From Halorhodospira halophila (GTDB lineage Bacteria; Pseudomonadota; Gammaproteobacteria; Nitrococcales; Halorhodospiraceae): a DNA stretch of 47,677 nt. The notes under the pieces were generated by a model that saw nothing but the letters and a program-made list of their open reading frames with translations, was not told the DNA's origin and did not search any database. Both the position numbers and the translations under genes were made by a program. The stretch's first letter is position 1. The number at the start of each line of letters is the position of its first letter. Of this stretch, positions 8,117 to 15,951 are shown piece after piece. Where the stretch lies: positions 1-47,677 of the forward strand of contig NZ_NHSN01000029.1 of NCBI RefSeq assembly GCF_016653405.1. Direction: 5' to 3'.

Positions 8117-10939
8117 ATGGACCATATCCGCATCCGCGGCGCCCGCACCCACAACCTCGATAACCTGGATATCGACATCCCGCGCAACCGCCTGGTGGTG
8201 ATCACCGGGCCCTCGGGTTCCGGGAAGTCGTCGCTGGCCTTCGACACCCTGTACGCCGAAGGGCAACGGCGCTACGTCGAGTCCCTCTCGGCCTATGCGC
8301 GGCAGTTCCTGTCGATGATGGACAAGCCCGACGTGGACCACATCGAGGGTCTCTCCCCGGCGATCTCCGTGGAGCAGAAGTCGGCGTCCCACAACCCCCG
8401 TTCCACGGTGGGCACCGTCACCGAGATCCACGACTACCTGCGCCTGCTCTTCGCCCGCGCCGGCACCCCCTACTGCCCCGAGCACCAGGTGGCGCTGGAG
8501 GCGAGCAGCGTCTCGGAGATGGTCGATCGCATCCTCGCCGAGCCCGCGGGCACCAAGATGATGCTGCTCGCCCCGGCAGCCGACTGGCACCCGGACGAAC
8601 AGCAGCGCACGCTGGAACAGCTGCGCAGCCAGGGCTACATCCGCGTGCGGATCGACGGCCGGGTCGTCGAGCTCGACCCGTTACCCCAGCTCGATGGGGA
8701 CTGCAAGCACGACATCGAGGCGGTGATCGACCGCTTCCGCGTGCGCGACGACCTGGCCGGGCGGCTGGCCGACTCCATCGAGACGGCGCTTCGCATCGGC
8801 GAAGGCGTCGTACGGGCCGCCTGGATGGACGCGCCCGAGCGCGAGCCGCTGGCCTTCTCCGCGCAGCCGGCCTGCCCGCAGTGCGGCCACGCGGTGGAGC
8901 CGCTGGAGCCGCGCATGTTCTCGTTCAACAACCCGGAAGGCGCCTGCCCGACCTGCGACGGCCTGGGGACACAGCACTTCTTCGACCCGGAGCGGGTGGT
9001 CAGCCGCCCCCAGCTCACGCCCGCCGAAGGAGCGATCCGCGGGTGGGACCGGCGCAACCTCTACTACTTCGCCATCCTGGAGGGGCTGGCCGCGCACTAC
9101 GGATTCAGCCTCGAGACCCCGTGGGCCGAACTGCCGGAGCCGACCCGGGACTGCATCCTCTACGGCTCGGGGGACGAGCCGATCACCTTCCGCTACCCCG
9201 GCCGCAACGGTCACACGGAGCGGGTCCACCCCTTCGAAGGTGTCATCCCCAACCTGGAGCGACGCTTCCGCGAGGCCGACTCCGCCACGGTGCGAGAAGA
9301 GCTGGGCCGCTTCATGGCGCAACGCACCTGCCCGGAGTGCCGCGGCGGACGGCTCAACAAGCGCGCCCGGAACGTGCGGGTGGAGGGCTACAACCTGCCA
9401 GAGATCGCGGCGCTGCCGATCCATGTTGCCCGCGAGCGTGCGCGGGCCCTGGAGCCGGAGGGCGCCCGCGGGGCCATCGCCCGGCCAATCCTCGAGGAGA
9501 TCCGGCAGCGTCTCGGGTTCCTGGAGGATGTGGGGCTGGGCTACCTGACCCTCGACCGGGCGGCGGAAACGCTATCCGGCGGGGAGGCCCAGCGCATCCG
9601 CTTGGCCAGCCAGATCGGCGCCGGCCTGGTGGGAGTGCTCTACGTCCTCGACGAACCCTCCATCGGGCTCCACCCCCGTGACCACGGCAGGCTACTCGAC
9701 ACCCTGCGCCGGCTCCGCGATCTGGGCAACAGCGTCATCGTGGTCGAGCACGAGCAGGATGCCATGCGCGCCGCCGATCACATCATCGACATGGGGCCCG
9801 GAGCGGGCGTCCACGGTGGCACGGTCGTGGCCGCGGGCCCGCCACAGGCGGTCGCCGAGCACCCGGATTCGGTCACCGGTGCCTTCCTCAGCGGCCGGCG
9901 CAGCATCCCGCTGCCGCAGCGCCGGCGACCGCCGGAGGACGAACGCTGGGTGCGGATCACCGGCGCCCGCGGCCACAACCTGCAGGACGTGAGCGCCGAA
10001 ATCCCCGTGGGCCTGCTGACCTGCGTAACCGGGGTGTCCGGTTCCGGCAAGTCGACGCTGATCAACGACACCCTCTACCGCAGCGCCGCCCGCGATCTCA
10101 ACGGCGCCCAGACCAGCCCTGCGGAGCACGACGGCCTCCAAGGGCTTGAGCACTTCGAGAAGGTGGTGGATATCGACCAGAGCCCCATCGGCCGGACGCC
10201 GCGCTCCAATCCGGCGACCTACACCGGGGTCTTCGGCCCGGTGCGCGAGCTCTTCGCGGCCACGCCCGAGGCACGGGCCCGTGGCTACAAGCCGGGGCGC
10301 TTCTCGTTCAACGTCCAGGGCGGGCGCTGCGAGGCGTGCCAGGGTGAGGGCGTGGTGCGCGTCGAGATGCACCTGCTGCCGGATCTCTACGTAGCCTGCG
10401 ATAGTTGCCACGGCACCCGCTTCAATCGCGAGACCCTGGAGATCCGCTACCGCGGCTACACCATCCACGAGGTCTTGGAGATGACCGTGGACCAGGCCCA
10501 CGACTTCTTCGAGGCGGTCCCCGGCATCCGGCGCAAGCTTGAAACCCTGCGCGAGGTGGGCCTGGGCTACCTGCGCCTGGGGCAGAGCGCGACGACCCTC
10601 TCCGGCGGCGAGGCGCAGCGCGTGAAGCTGGCCCGGGAGCTCTCCCGGCGCGAGCACGGCCGCAACCTCTACATCCTCGACGAGCCGACCACCGGGCTGC
10701 ACTTCGCCGACGTGGAGCAGCTGCTGGCGGTGCTCCAGCGCCTTTGCGACCACGGCAACACAGTGGTGGTGGTCGAGCACGATCTGGACATCATGCGCTG
10801 CGCGGACTGGATCATCGACCTCGGCCCGGAGGGGGGCGACGGCGGCGGGCAGGTCTTGGCGGCCGGCCCGCCGGAGACCGTCGCCACCGCAGAGGCATCC
10901 CACACCGCCGCCTACCTGGGCCCGCTGCTCGGCGGCTGA
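8117..10939 (+). CDS. uvrA: Excinuclease ABC subunit A
   Basis: DNA damage-recognition ATPase of nucleotide excision repair, working as a dimer with UvrB; 940 aa, the normal length. It has two ABC-type ATPase modules: Walker [11 protein letters not shown] near residue 31 and [10 protein letters not shown] in the second half. ABC signatures are [14 protein letters not shown] and [14 protein letters not shown], each followed by a Walker B such as [12 protein letters not shown]. Two zinc-binding sites are visible: CPQC...CPTC in the first insertion and CEAC...CDSC in the second. The UvrB-binding region with [19 protein letters not shown] is present. It ends 10 nt before the stop codon of convergent copA. 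Confidence 0.98.
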   Translation: MDHIRIRGARTHNLDNLDIDIPRNRLVVITGPSGSGKSSLAFDTLYAEGQRRYVESLSAYARQFLSMMDKPDVDHIEGLSPAISVEQKSASHNPRSTVGTVTEIHDYLRLLFARAGTPYCPEHQVALEASSVSEMVDRILAEPAGTKMMLLAPAADWHPDEQQRTLEQLRSQGYIRVRIDGRVVELDPLPQLDGDCKHDIEAVIDRFRVRDDLAGRLADSIETALRIGEGVVRAAWMDAPEREPLAFSAQPACPQCGHAVEPLEPRMFSFNNPEGACPTCDGLGTQHFFDPERVVSRPQLTPAEGAIRGWDRRNLYYFAILEGLAAHYGFSLETPWAELPEPTRDCILYGSGDEPITFRYPGRNGHTERVHPFEGVIPNLERRFREADSATVREELGRFMAQRTCPECRGGRLNKRARNVRVEGYNLPEIAALPIHVARERARALEPEGARGAIARPILEEIRQRLGFLEDVGLGYLTLDRAAETLSGGEAQRIRLASQIGAGLVGVLYVLDEPSIGLHPRDHGRLLDTLRRLRDLGNSVIVVEHEQDAMRAADHIIDMGPGAGVHGGTVVAAGPPQAVAEHPDSVTGAFLSGRRSIPLPQRRRPPEDERWVRITGARGHNLQDVSAEIPVGLLTCVTGVSGSGKSTLINDTLYRSAARDLNGAQTSPAEHDGLQGLEHFEKVVDIDQSPIGRTPRSNPATYTGVFGPVRELFAATPEARARGYKPGRFSFNVQGGRCEACQGEGVVRVEMHLLPDLYVACDSCHGTRFNRETLEIRYRGYTIHEVLEMTVDQAHDFFEAVPGIRRKLETLREVGLGYLRLGQSATTLSGGEAQRVKLARELSRREHGRNLYILDEPTTGLHFADVEQLLAVLQRLCDHGNTVVVVEHDLDIMRCADWIIDLGPEGGDGGGQVLAAGPPETVATAEASHTAAYLGPLLGG

Positions 10940-10949
10940 GCGGCCCGGC

Positions 10950-13223
10950 TCAGCGCCCCGGCGCCGGCGCCGGCTCCAGCCCTCCGCCGGGCAGCACCGT
11001 CCGGCGCAACCGCAGACTGTTGGTCACCACCAGCAGGCTCGAGAGGCTCATCGCCCCGGCGGCCATCATCGGCGAGAGGAGCACACCGAAGAACGGGTAC
11101 AGCGCCCCCGCGGCCACCGGCATCAGGGTCACGTTGTAGACGAAAGCCCAGAACAGGTTCTGCCGGATGGTCCGGAAGGTCTGACGGGCCAGTCCCAGAC
11201 CGCGCGCCACGCTGCGCGGATCGCCGGCCATGATCACCACGTCGCCGGCCTCGATGGCCACGTCGGTGCCCGTGCCCACGGCCACCCCCACGTCCGCCCG
11301 CGCCAGGGCCGGCGCGTCGTTGATGCCGTCACCGACGAAGGCCACGTGCCGCCCCTCGGCCTGTAGATCCCGGATCGCCGTCTCCTTGTCCGCTGGCAGC
11401 ACCTCGGCGCGCACCTCGCGGATGCCCAGCTCGGCGGCCACCGCCTCGGCGGTGGCGCGGTCATCGCCGGTGAGCATCACCGTGCGCAGCCCCAGCCCCT
11501 GCAGGGCCGCCACGGCGTCCACCGCGCCATCTTTGATCGGGTCGGAGACCGCCACCAGACCGGCGACGCGACGGTCGACGGCGACGTACATCGGCGTCCG
11601 CCCACGCCGGGCCAGGGCGTCGGCCTCCGCCGCCTGATCCGGCTCGATGTCCGCGCCCAGCTGCTCCATATAGCGCCGCGCGCCGACGGCCACATCGGTG
11701 CCGGCGACCCGACCGCGGATACCGAAGCCGGCCACGGCCTCGACCTGCTCGGCGGCCGGTACCGCCAGCCCCCGCTCCTGCGCGGCCGCCACCACGGCCA
11801 CACCCAACGGGTGCTCGCTGTGCGCCTCCACGGCAGCGGCCTGCGCCAGGACCTCGTCGTACTGCCAGTCGCCGCCGGGCACCAGCTCCGTCAGGGCGGG
11901 ACGCCCCTCGGTCAGGGTCCCGGTCTTGTCCAGGACCACGGTGTCGATCCCCGCCGAGGCCTGGAAGGCAGCCCCCCGGCGGAAGAGGATGCCCTGCTCG
12001 GCCCCCCGCCCGGTGCCCACCATGATGGCCATGGGCGTGGCCAGACCCATGGCGCAGGGGCAGGCGATCAGCAGGACCGCCGCGGCCACGACCAGGGCGT
12101 GATCGATACCGAACCCCAGCATGGTCCACAGCACCACCGCGCCCAGTGCCAGGAAGATGGCCCCCCAGACGACCACCCCGGCCACCCGGTCCACCAGGGA
12201 CTGGATGGGCGGCTTGGAGGCCTGGGCCCCCTCGACCATGCGCACGATCTGGCCAAGGACGGTGTCGCCCCCGACCCGGGTGGCCCGGAAGGCAAATGCG
12301 CCGCTGCCGTTGATGGTGCCACCGATGACCTCGTCCCCGGCGCCCCGGGCCGTCGGCACCGGCTCGCCGGTGACCATGGACTCGTCGACGTAACTCGAGC
12401 CCTCGATGACCTCGCCGTCCACCGGCACCCGTTCGCCGGGGCGCACCAGCACCCGCTCGCCGGGCTGCACCTCCTCAACCGGGACCTCGCGAACCGCGCC
12501 ATCGCGCTCCACCCGGGCCGTCGGGGCCTGCAGGGCCATCAACCGCTGAATAGCCTGGGAGGCCCGCCCGCGGCTCTTGAGTTCGAGGTAGCGCCCGACG
12601 AGAACCAGCGTGATGATCACGCCGATCGCCTCGAAATAGACGCCGCGGGCCTCCTCGGGAAACAGCCCGGGGGCAACCAACACCGCGGTGGAGTAGCACC
12701 ACGCCGCCGAGGTACCGAGCATCACCAGGGTATTCATCTCGGGGGCCAGCCGGCGCAGTGCGGGCAAGCCGTGGCTGAAGAAACGCCGCCCCGCCCAGGC
12801 CAACACCGGCGTGGCCAGCGCCCACTCGACCCACAGCCAGGCCCGATCCGGCGCCAGTGCCGCCATGGCATCCGCCAGGGCCGGCCAAAGCATCGGGCCC
12901 ATGGCCACCAGGACCAGCGGGACGGTCAGTGCAGCGGCCAAAACCAGATCACGCCACAGACCGCTCAGCTCCCGATCGCGACCCGCAGCGGCGGCCTCGT
13001 CACTCTTCCGCGGCGAGGCCCGAAACCCACCCCGGGTCAGGGCCTCAGCGATCGTAGCGGGACTCACACGGGCCGGATCGTAGGCGATGCTGGCCCGTTC
13101 GGTGGCAAGGCTGACGGAGGCTTCGCTGACCCCCGGCAGACGCTGGGCAATGCGCTCCACCCGCGCCACGCACGAGGCGCAGGACATGCCCTCAACGCTC
13201 AGTTCAACGCGCGCCTCGGCCAA
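10950..13223 (-). CDS. copA: Copper-exporting P1B-type ATPase
   Basis: Inner-membrane Cu(I) export ATPase, 757 aa. It has one N-terminal heavy-metal domain (GMSCASC, residues 12-18), then transmembrane helices with the CPC metal site (388-390). The actuator motif TGE is at 285-287, the phosphorylated Asp in DKTGT (432-436), the SEHP nucleotide-domain motif at 469-472, and GDGINDAPAL near the C-terminus. The start is TTG 13223, 4-5 nt after GAGGAGG; no in-frame ATG exists before the metal-binding motif. copZ ends 30 nt upstream, so the two are cotranscribed. I found no CueR-type palindrome upstream. Confidence 0.95.
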   Translation of the reverse strand: MAEARVELSVEGMSCASCVARVERIAQRLPGVSEASVSLATERASIAYDPARVSPATIAEALTRGGFRASPRKSDEAAAAGRDRELSGLWRDLVLAAALTVPLVLVAMGPMLWPALADAMAALAPDRAWLWVEWALATPVLAWAGRRFFSHGLPALRRLAPEMNTLVMLGTSAAWCYSTAVLVAPGLFPEEARGVYFEAIGVIITLVLVGRYLELKSRGRASQAIQRLMALQAPTARVERDGAVREVPVEEVQPGERVLVRPGERVPVDGEVIEGSSYVDESMVTGEPVPTARGAGDEVIGGTINGSGAFAFRATRVGGDTVLGQIVRMVEGAQASKPPIQSLVDRVAGVVVWGAIFLALGAVVLWTMLGFGIDHALVVAAAVLLIACPCAMGLATPMAIMVGTGRGAEQGILFRRGAAFQASAGIDTVVLDKTGTLTEGRPALTELVPGGDWQYDEVLAQAAAVEAHSEHPLGVAVVAAAQERGLAVPAAEQVEAVAGFGIRGRVAGTDVAVGARRYMEQLGADIEPDQAAEADALARRGRTPMYVAVDRRVAGLVAVSDPIKDGAVDAVAALQGLGLRTVMLTGDDRATAEAVAAELGIREVRAEVLPADKETAIRDLQAEGRHVAFVGDGINDAPALARADVGVAVGTGTDVAIEAGDVVIMAGDPRSVARGLGLARQTFRTIRQNLFWAFVYNVTLMPVAAGALYPFFGVLLSPMMAAGAMSLSSLLVVTNSLRLRRTVLPGGGLEPAPAPGR

Positions 13224-13253
13224 TCAGCCTCCTCGCGCCCGAATATCGGGACG

Positions 13254-13466
13254 CTAATCGTCGGTCACCATACCGGTAAAGCCCAGCTCTTCCAGGCGCT
13301 GGGCGACCATCGCCGGATCGGGACGCCCTTCCACGGCGGCCTCGTCGTCCTCAGCGCTGACGCTGACCACCCGCTCGACCCCGGGCAGGCTCTCCAGAGC
13401 CTCGCGCACCGAGGCCTCGCAATGGGCACAACTCATGCCCTCAATCCGGATTCTGACCGTTTCCAT
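13254..13466 (-). CDS. copZ: Copper chaperone, heavy-metal-associated domain
   Basis: A 70-aa single HMA-domain protein carrying GMSCAHC (residues 10-16), the Cu(I)-binding MxCxxC motif. It should deliver copper to CopA, encoded 30 nt downstream. ATG 13466 has GGAG 6 nt upstream. Its first 26 nt overlap the 3' end of the sodium channel gene (stop at 13441) in another frame, so copZ is probably translated from a transcript that includes the channel gene. The His in CAHC is common in CopZ proteins. Confidence 0.93.
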   Translation of the reverse strand: METVRIRIEGMSCAHCEASVREALESLPGVERVVSVSAEDDEAAVEGRPDPAMVAQRLEELGFTGMVTDD

Positions 13467-14343
13467 GACTCGCTCCGTCTGCTTGGACCCGTTGCTCCAG
13501 CCTATCGACTTTCGCGTGCAACTCGCGCAGGTGGCGGAGCATCTCCTCGCGCTCGTCGTGCGCTTTCTGCTCCGTGGCCACCCGTTTCTCTTCCTCTTCT
13601 TCCCAGTGCAGGGACTGCATGCTATTGACGATGATACCGATGAAAAGGTTCAGAACGGTAAACGCTGAAACCAAGATGAAGGTCACGAAGTAGAACCAGG
13701 CCCCGGTGTGCTCCTCCATGACGGGCCGCGCGATGGCCTCCGACCAGCTTTCCAGCGTCATCACCTGGAACAGCGTGTACATGCTCGCGCCGATGCTGCC
13801 GAACCAGTCCGGGAAGGTGTCGCCGTAGAGTTCGGTACCCATCACGGCGAAGACGTAGTAAACCAGCCCGAGCAGCGCACCGATCCAGCCGATGCCCGGC
13901 AGCGCGCGCAGCAGCGACTCGACGATCACCCGCAGCCGCGATACCTGAGAGAGCAGGCGCAGCAGGCGCAGGATGCGCAGCGCGCGGAGCACCGTGTAGG
14001 CGCCGGCGTCGGGCACCAGAGAGATGGCCACGATACCGAAATCGAACAGGTTCCAGGGCCCGCGGAAGAAGCGCGGCCCCCAGGCGACGACCCGCAGCGT
14101 GATCTCCACGACGAAGAAGGCGAGGATGATCTCGTTGATCAGCGGGATGGCGCCGCGGCTCCAGGCCACCAGGTCGTCGGAGGTCTCCAGCCCCAGAGTG
14201 ACACCGTTGATGCAGATCACGGCAATGACCGTGTTCTGGAAAAGCGGCGCCTCGACCAGCGCCTGCAGGCGCGCGTGCCATTTCCGGAGCGGGGAGCGCG
14301 CCCCCGGCTCGCGGCCACTTGAAAAAGCCAAACCCGCCTCCAT
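13441..14343 (-). CDS. Bacterial voltage-gated sodium channel (NaChBac/BacNav type)
   Basis: A 300-aa six-helix ion channel subunit, expected to form a homotetramer in the inner membrane. S1 is about residues 36-53. S4 is about 117-131 with Arg at 120, 123, 126 and 129, every third residue. The selectivity filter is TLESWS (196-201), the Na+-selective signature of NaChBac and NavAb, in the P-loop after S5. S6 ends near LNLFIGIIVNSMQ (231-243). A run of Glu (248-252) leads to a C-terminal coiled coil (about 258-287), the neck and tetramerising bundle of this family. Family members relate to Na+ homeostasis, motility or pH response. The ATG at 14343 has AAGG directly abutting it, a poor spacing, so the start is less certain. 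Confidence 0.9.
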   Translation of the reverse strand: MEAGLAFSSGREPGARSPLRKWHARLQALVEAPLFQNTVIAVICINGVTLGLETSDDLVAWSRGAIPLINEIILAFFVVEITLRVVAWGPRFFRGPWNLFDFGIVAISLVPDAGAYTVLRALRILRLLRLLSQVSRLRVIVESLLRALPGIGWIGALLGLVYYVFAVMGTELYGDTFPDWFGSIGASMYTLFQVMTLESWSEAIARPVMEEHTGAWFYFVTFILVSAFTVLNLFIGIIVNSMQSLHWEEEEEKRVATEQKAHDEREEMLRHLRELHAKVDRLEQRVQADGASHGNGQNPD

Positions 14344-14345
14344 CC
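14318..14345 (+). promoter_or_regulatory. Sigma-32-type heat-shock promoter for hsp20
   Basis: CTTGAAA (14318-14324), a 13-nt spacer and CTCCATCC (14338-14345) match the sigma-32 (RpoH) consensus CTTGAAA / CCCCATNT well. Transcription would start near 14352, about 75 nt before the Hsp20 start codon. The element overlaps the first codons of the divergent sodium channel gene. Confidence 0.65.
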
Positions 14346-14426
14346 TTACTGTTACGGACGGGGACGCCGCCCACCGGGCCCCGCTCCGAAGAACCCCCCA
14401 GTATAACCAGACAGGAGGTGATGCGT

Positions 14427-14897
14427 ATGGCCATCATGCGTTACGACCCCTGGAGCACGCTGCGCGACCTGCAGAGCGACCTGGACCGGATCTTTGCACC
14501 GGGCTCGGCTCGCCCAGGCGCCATGGCGCAAGCCGGCGACGACAACGGCGAGACCGCCAGCAACTGGCTGCCGGCCGTGGATATCCACGAGGATGAGCAG
14601 AACTACGTGGTCCACGTGGACCTGCCCGGCGTCTCCCCCGAGGAGATCGAGGTAGCCATGGACAACGGCATGCTGACCATCAAGGGCCAGCGCGAGTCCG
14701 AGGAGAGGGAGAGCGGCGCCAACTGGAAGCGCATGGAGCGGGTCCGCGGCACCTTCTTCCGCCGCTTCACGCTGCCCGACAACGTGGACGCGGAAGGGAT
14801 TCAGGCCCGCGCCCGCAACGGCGTCCTGGAGGTGACGGTCCCCAAGCGCCAGGAAGAGCCCGCCAAGCGCATCCAGGTCCAAGCCGACGACGGGTAA
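14427..14897 (+). CDS. Small heat shock protein, Hsp20/alpha-crystallin family
   Basis: ATP-independent holdase chaperone, 156 aa. A short N-terminal arm (MAIMRYDPWSTLRDLQSDLD) precedes the alpha-crystallin domain (about residues 48-145), which contains DLPGVSPEEIEVAMDNGMLT and the closing ARNGVLEVTVPK strand. The C-terminal tail has an I-x-V motif (RIQVQ) that anchors oligomers. ATG 14427 is preferred over 14421 because the GGAGG element lies 8 nt away rather than 2. A sigma-32-like promoter at 14318-14345 and an intrinsic terminator at 14924-14948 bracket it as a single-gene unit. Confidence 0.93.
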   Translation: MAIMRYDPWSTLRDLQSDLDRIFAPGSARPGAMAQAGDDNGETASNWLPAVDIHEDEQNYVVHVDLPGVSPEEIEVAMDNGMLTIKGQRESEERESGANWKRMERVRGTFFRRFTLPDNVDAEGIQARARNGVLEVTVPKRQEEPAKRIQVQADDG

Positions 14898-14923
14898 CCT
14901 CCGGCGCGCCGACCACTCCACCG

Positions 14924-14948
14924 GCCGCGGCCCCGCCGCGGCTTTTTT
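14924..14948 (+). terminator. Intrinsic terminator after hsp20
   Basis: GCCGCGGC (14924-14931), a CCC loop and GCCGCGGC (14935-14942) form a perfect 8-bp stem, followed directly by six T residues (14943-14948). Confidence 0.9.
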
Positions 14949-15022
14949 CGTGCCGGACCGCGCCCATCGACGACGTCGGGCGGGGGTTCCCCGACGGCGT
15001 GGCGCATCGCATACTGCCAAGG

Positions 15023-15388
15023 ATGAAGGATCGAAGCTGGACAACGGCGATCGGCCTCGGATCCCTGCTGCTCGCCGCCCTGATGGCGGGCGGCTGCACC
15101 GGCTACGGGCAACCACCCGCCGCGGAGCAGGCCGAGCCGCGGCCGGATTACAGCGATCCCCGCCAGTGGCCCGGCGGATATCAGATGGACCCGGACGCCG
15201 GCGACCGCCAGGCCCGGGAGGAGATGCGTGCGACGGGCACCGAGATGCGCAACCTGGGCCGCGACGCTGAACTCGAGGCCGGCTTCCGCGAACTCCAGCA
15301 AGGCATCCGCCAAGAGCAGTCGGAGATCCTCGGCACCTTCCCGGAGATCTACGGCCGCGACGCCTGGCGGCGCTTCCCGCAGCGCTAG
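15023..15388 (+). CDS. Small predicted lipoprotein
   Basis: A 121-aa protein with a lipoprotein signal peptide (MKDRSW, hydrophobic run, lipobox LMAGGC with Cys near residue 25). The mature part is charged and Gln-rich, with a short helical segment near the C-terminus (DAELEAGFRELQQGIRQEQS). No family recognised. ATG 15023 follows CCAAGG directly; an in-frame GTG at 14999 would put eight extra residues before the signal peptide. It lies after the hsp20 terminator and is convergent with the universal stress protein gene. Confidence 0.65.
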   Translation: MKDRSWTTAIGLGSLLLAALMAGGCTGYGQPPAAEQAEPRPDYSDPRQWPGGYQMDPDAGDRQAREEMRATGTEMRNLGRDAELEAGFRELQQGIRQEQSEILGTFPEIYGRDAWRRFPQR

Positions 15389-15409
15389 GCCCGGGGCGCT
15401 GCGAACCTT

Positions 15410-15856
15410 CTAGGCGTCACGCCCGTGGGGGACCACCACCACCGGGCAGGTCGCGTGCTGAAGCACCTGGTGGCTCACCGAGCCGAGCAGCAGCCCGGCA
15501 AAGCCGCCGTGGCCCCGACTGCCCACCACGAACAGCTCGGCATCCTGCCCCGCCTGGTCGAGCAGCGTGCCGACGATCCCATGGCGCTCGGCGTGCACCA
15601 CCTCCTTACGGATCTCGACGCCCTCGGGGAGCTCGCCGACCCCGTTGACCGCCCGATCGAGGATCGCCTGCGCTTCCGCCTCCAACTCCGAGGCGGCGGG
15701 GGCAACCAGAACGCCGAGATCGGAATCCAGGTAGCGCCGGTCGATGACGTAGACCGCGCGTACCGGGCACCGGCGCAGCGCCGCCTCATTGACGGCCCAG
15801 TTCAGGGCACGCTGCGCGCCTGTGGAGCCGTCCATGCCAACCACTATCGAACTCAT
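15410..15856 (-). CDS. Universal stress protein, UspA family
   Basis: A single-domain, 148-aa cytoplasmic Usp protein. The N-terminal strand SSIVVGMDGS supplies the Asp typical of ATP-binding Usps. The C-terminal nucleotide loop GSRGHGGFAGLLLGSVS matches the G-2x-G-9x-G-S/T motif, so ATP binding is likely. The last strand, CPVVVV, is typical. It is divergent from the cstA operon across 95 nt. A perfect TATAAT on the minus strand (15903-15908) could be its -10 element. Confidence 0.93.
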   Translation of the reverse strand: MSSIVVGMDGSTGAQRALNWAVNEAALRRCPVRAVYVIDRRYLDSDLGVLVAPAASELEAEAQAILDRAVNGVGELPEGVEIRKEVVHAERHGIVGTLLDQAGQDAELFVVGSRGHGGFAGLLLGSVSHQVLQHATCPVVVVPHGRDA

Positions 15857-15902
15857 AAGTCCCCCTTGGGTCGTGCAGGCTGTTTTTCGGCGTACCGTGT
15901 GA

Positions 15903-15908
15903 ATTATA
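15903..15908 (-). promoter_or_regulatory. Possible -10 element (TATAAT) for the universal stress gene
   Basis: A perfect TATAAT on the minus strand places a start near 15896, 40 nt before the Usp ATG. No convincing -35 lies 17 nt upstream. The same AT-rich patch reads TATAGT on the plus strand (15905-15910), where it could serve cstA. Confidence 0.4.
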
Positions 15909-15951
15909 GTCCGTTAACCACCGGCACAGACTACGGGGAAAGGAAGGCGAA

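Noticed and set aside
13467-13560. A CueR-type operator for copZ-copA
   Set aside because: I looked for the paired ACCTT/AAGGT palindrome with the required spacing and did not find it; the region is coding sequence of the channel gene.
11811-13628. Plus-strand frame of 605 codons opposite copA and copZ
   Set aside because: Shadow of copA/copZ and the channel gene.
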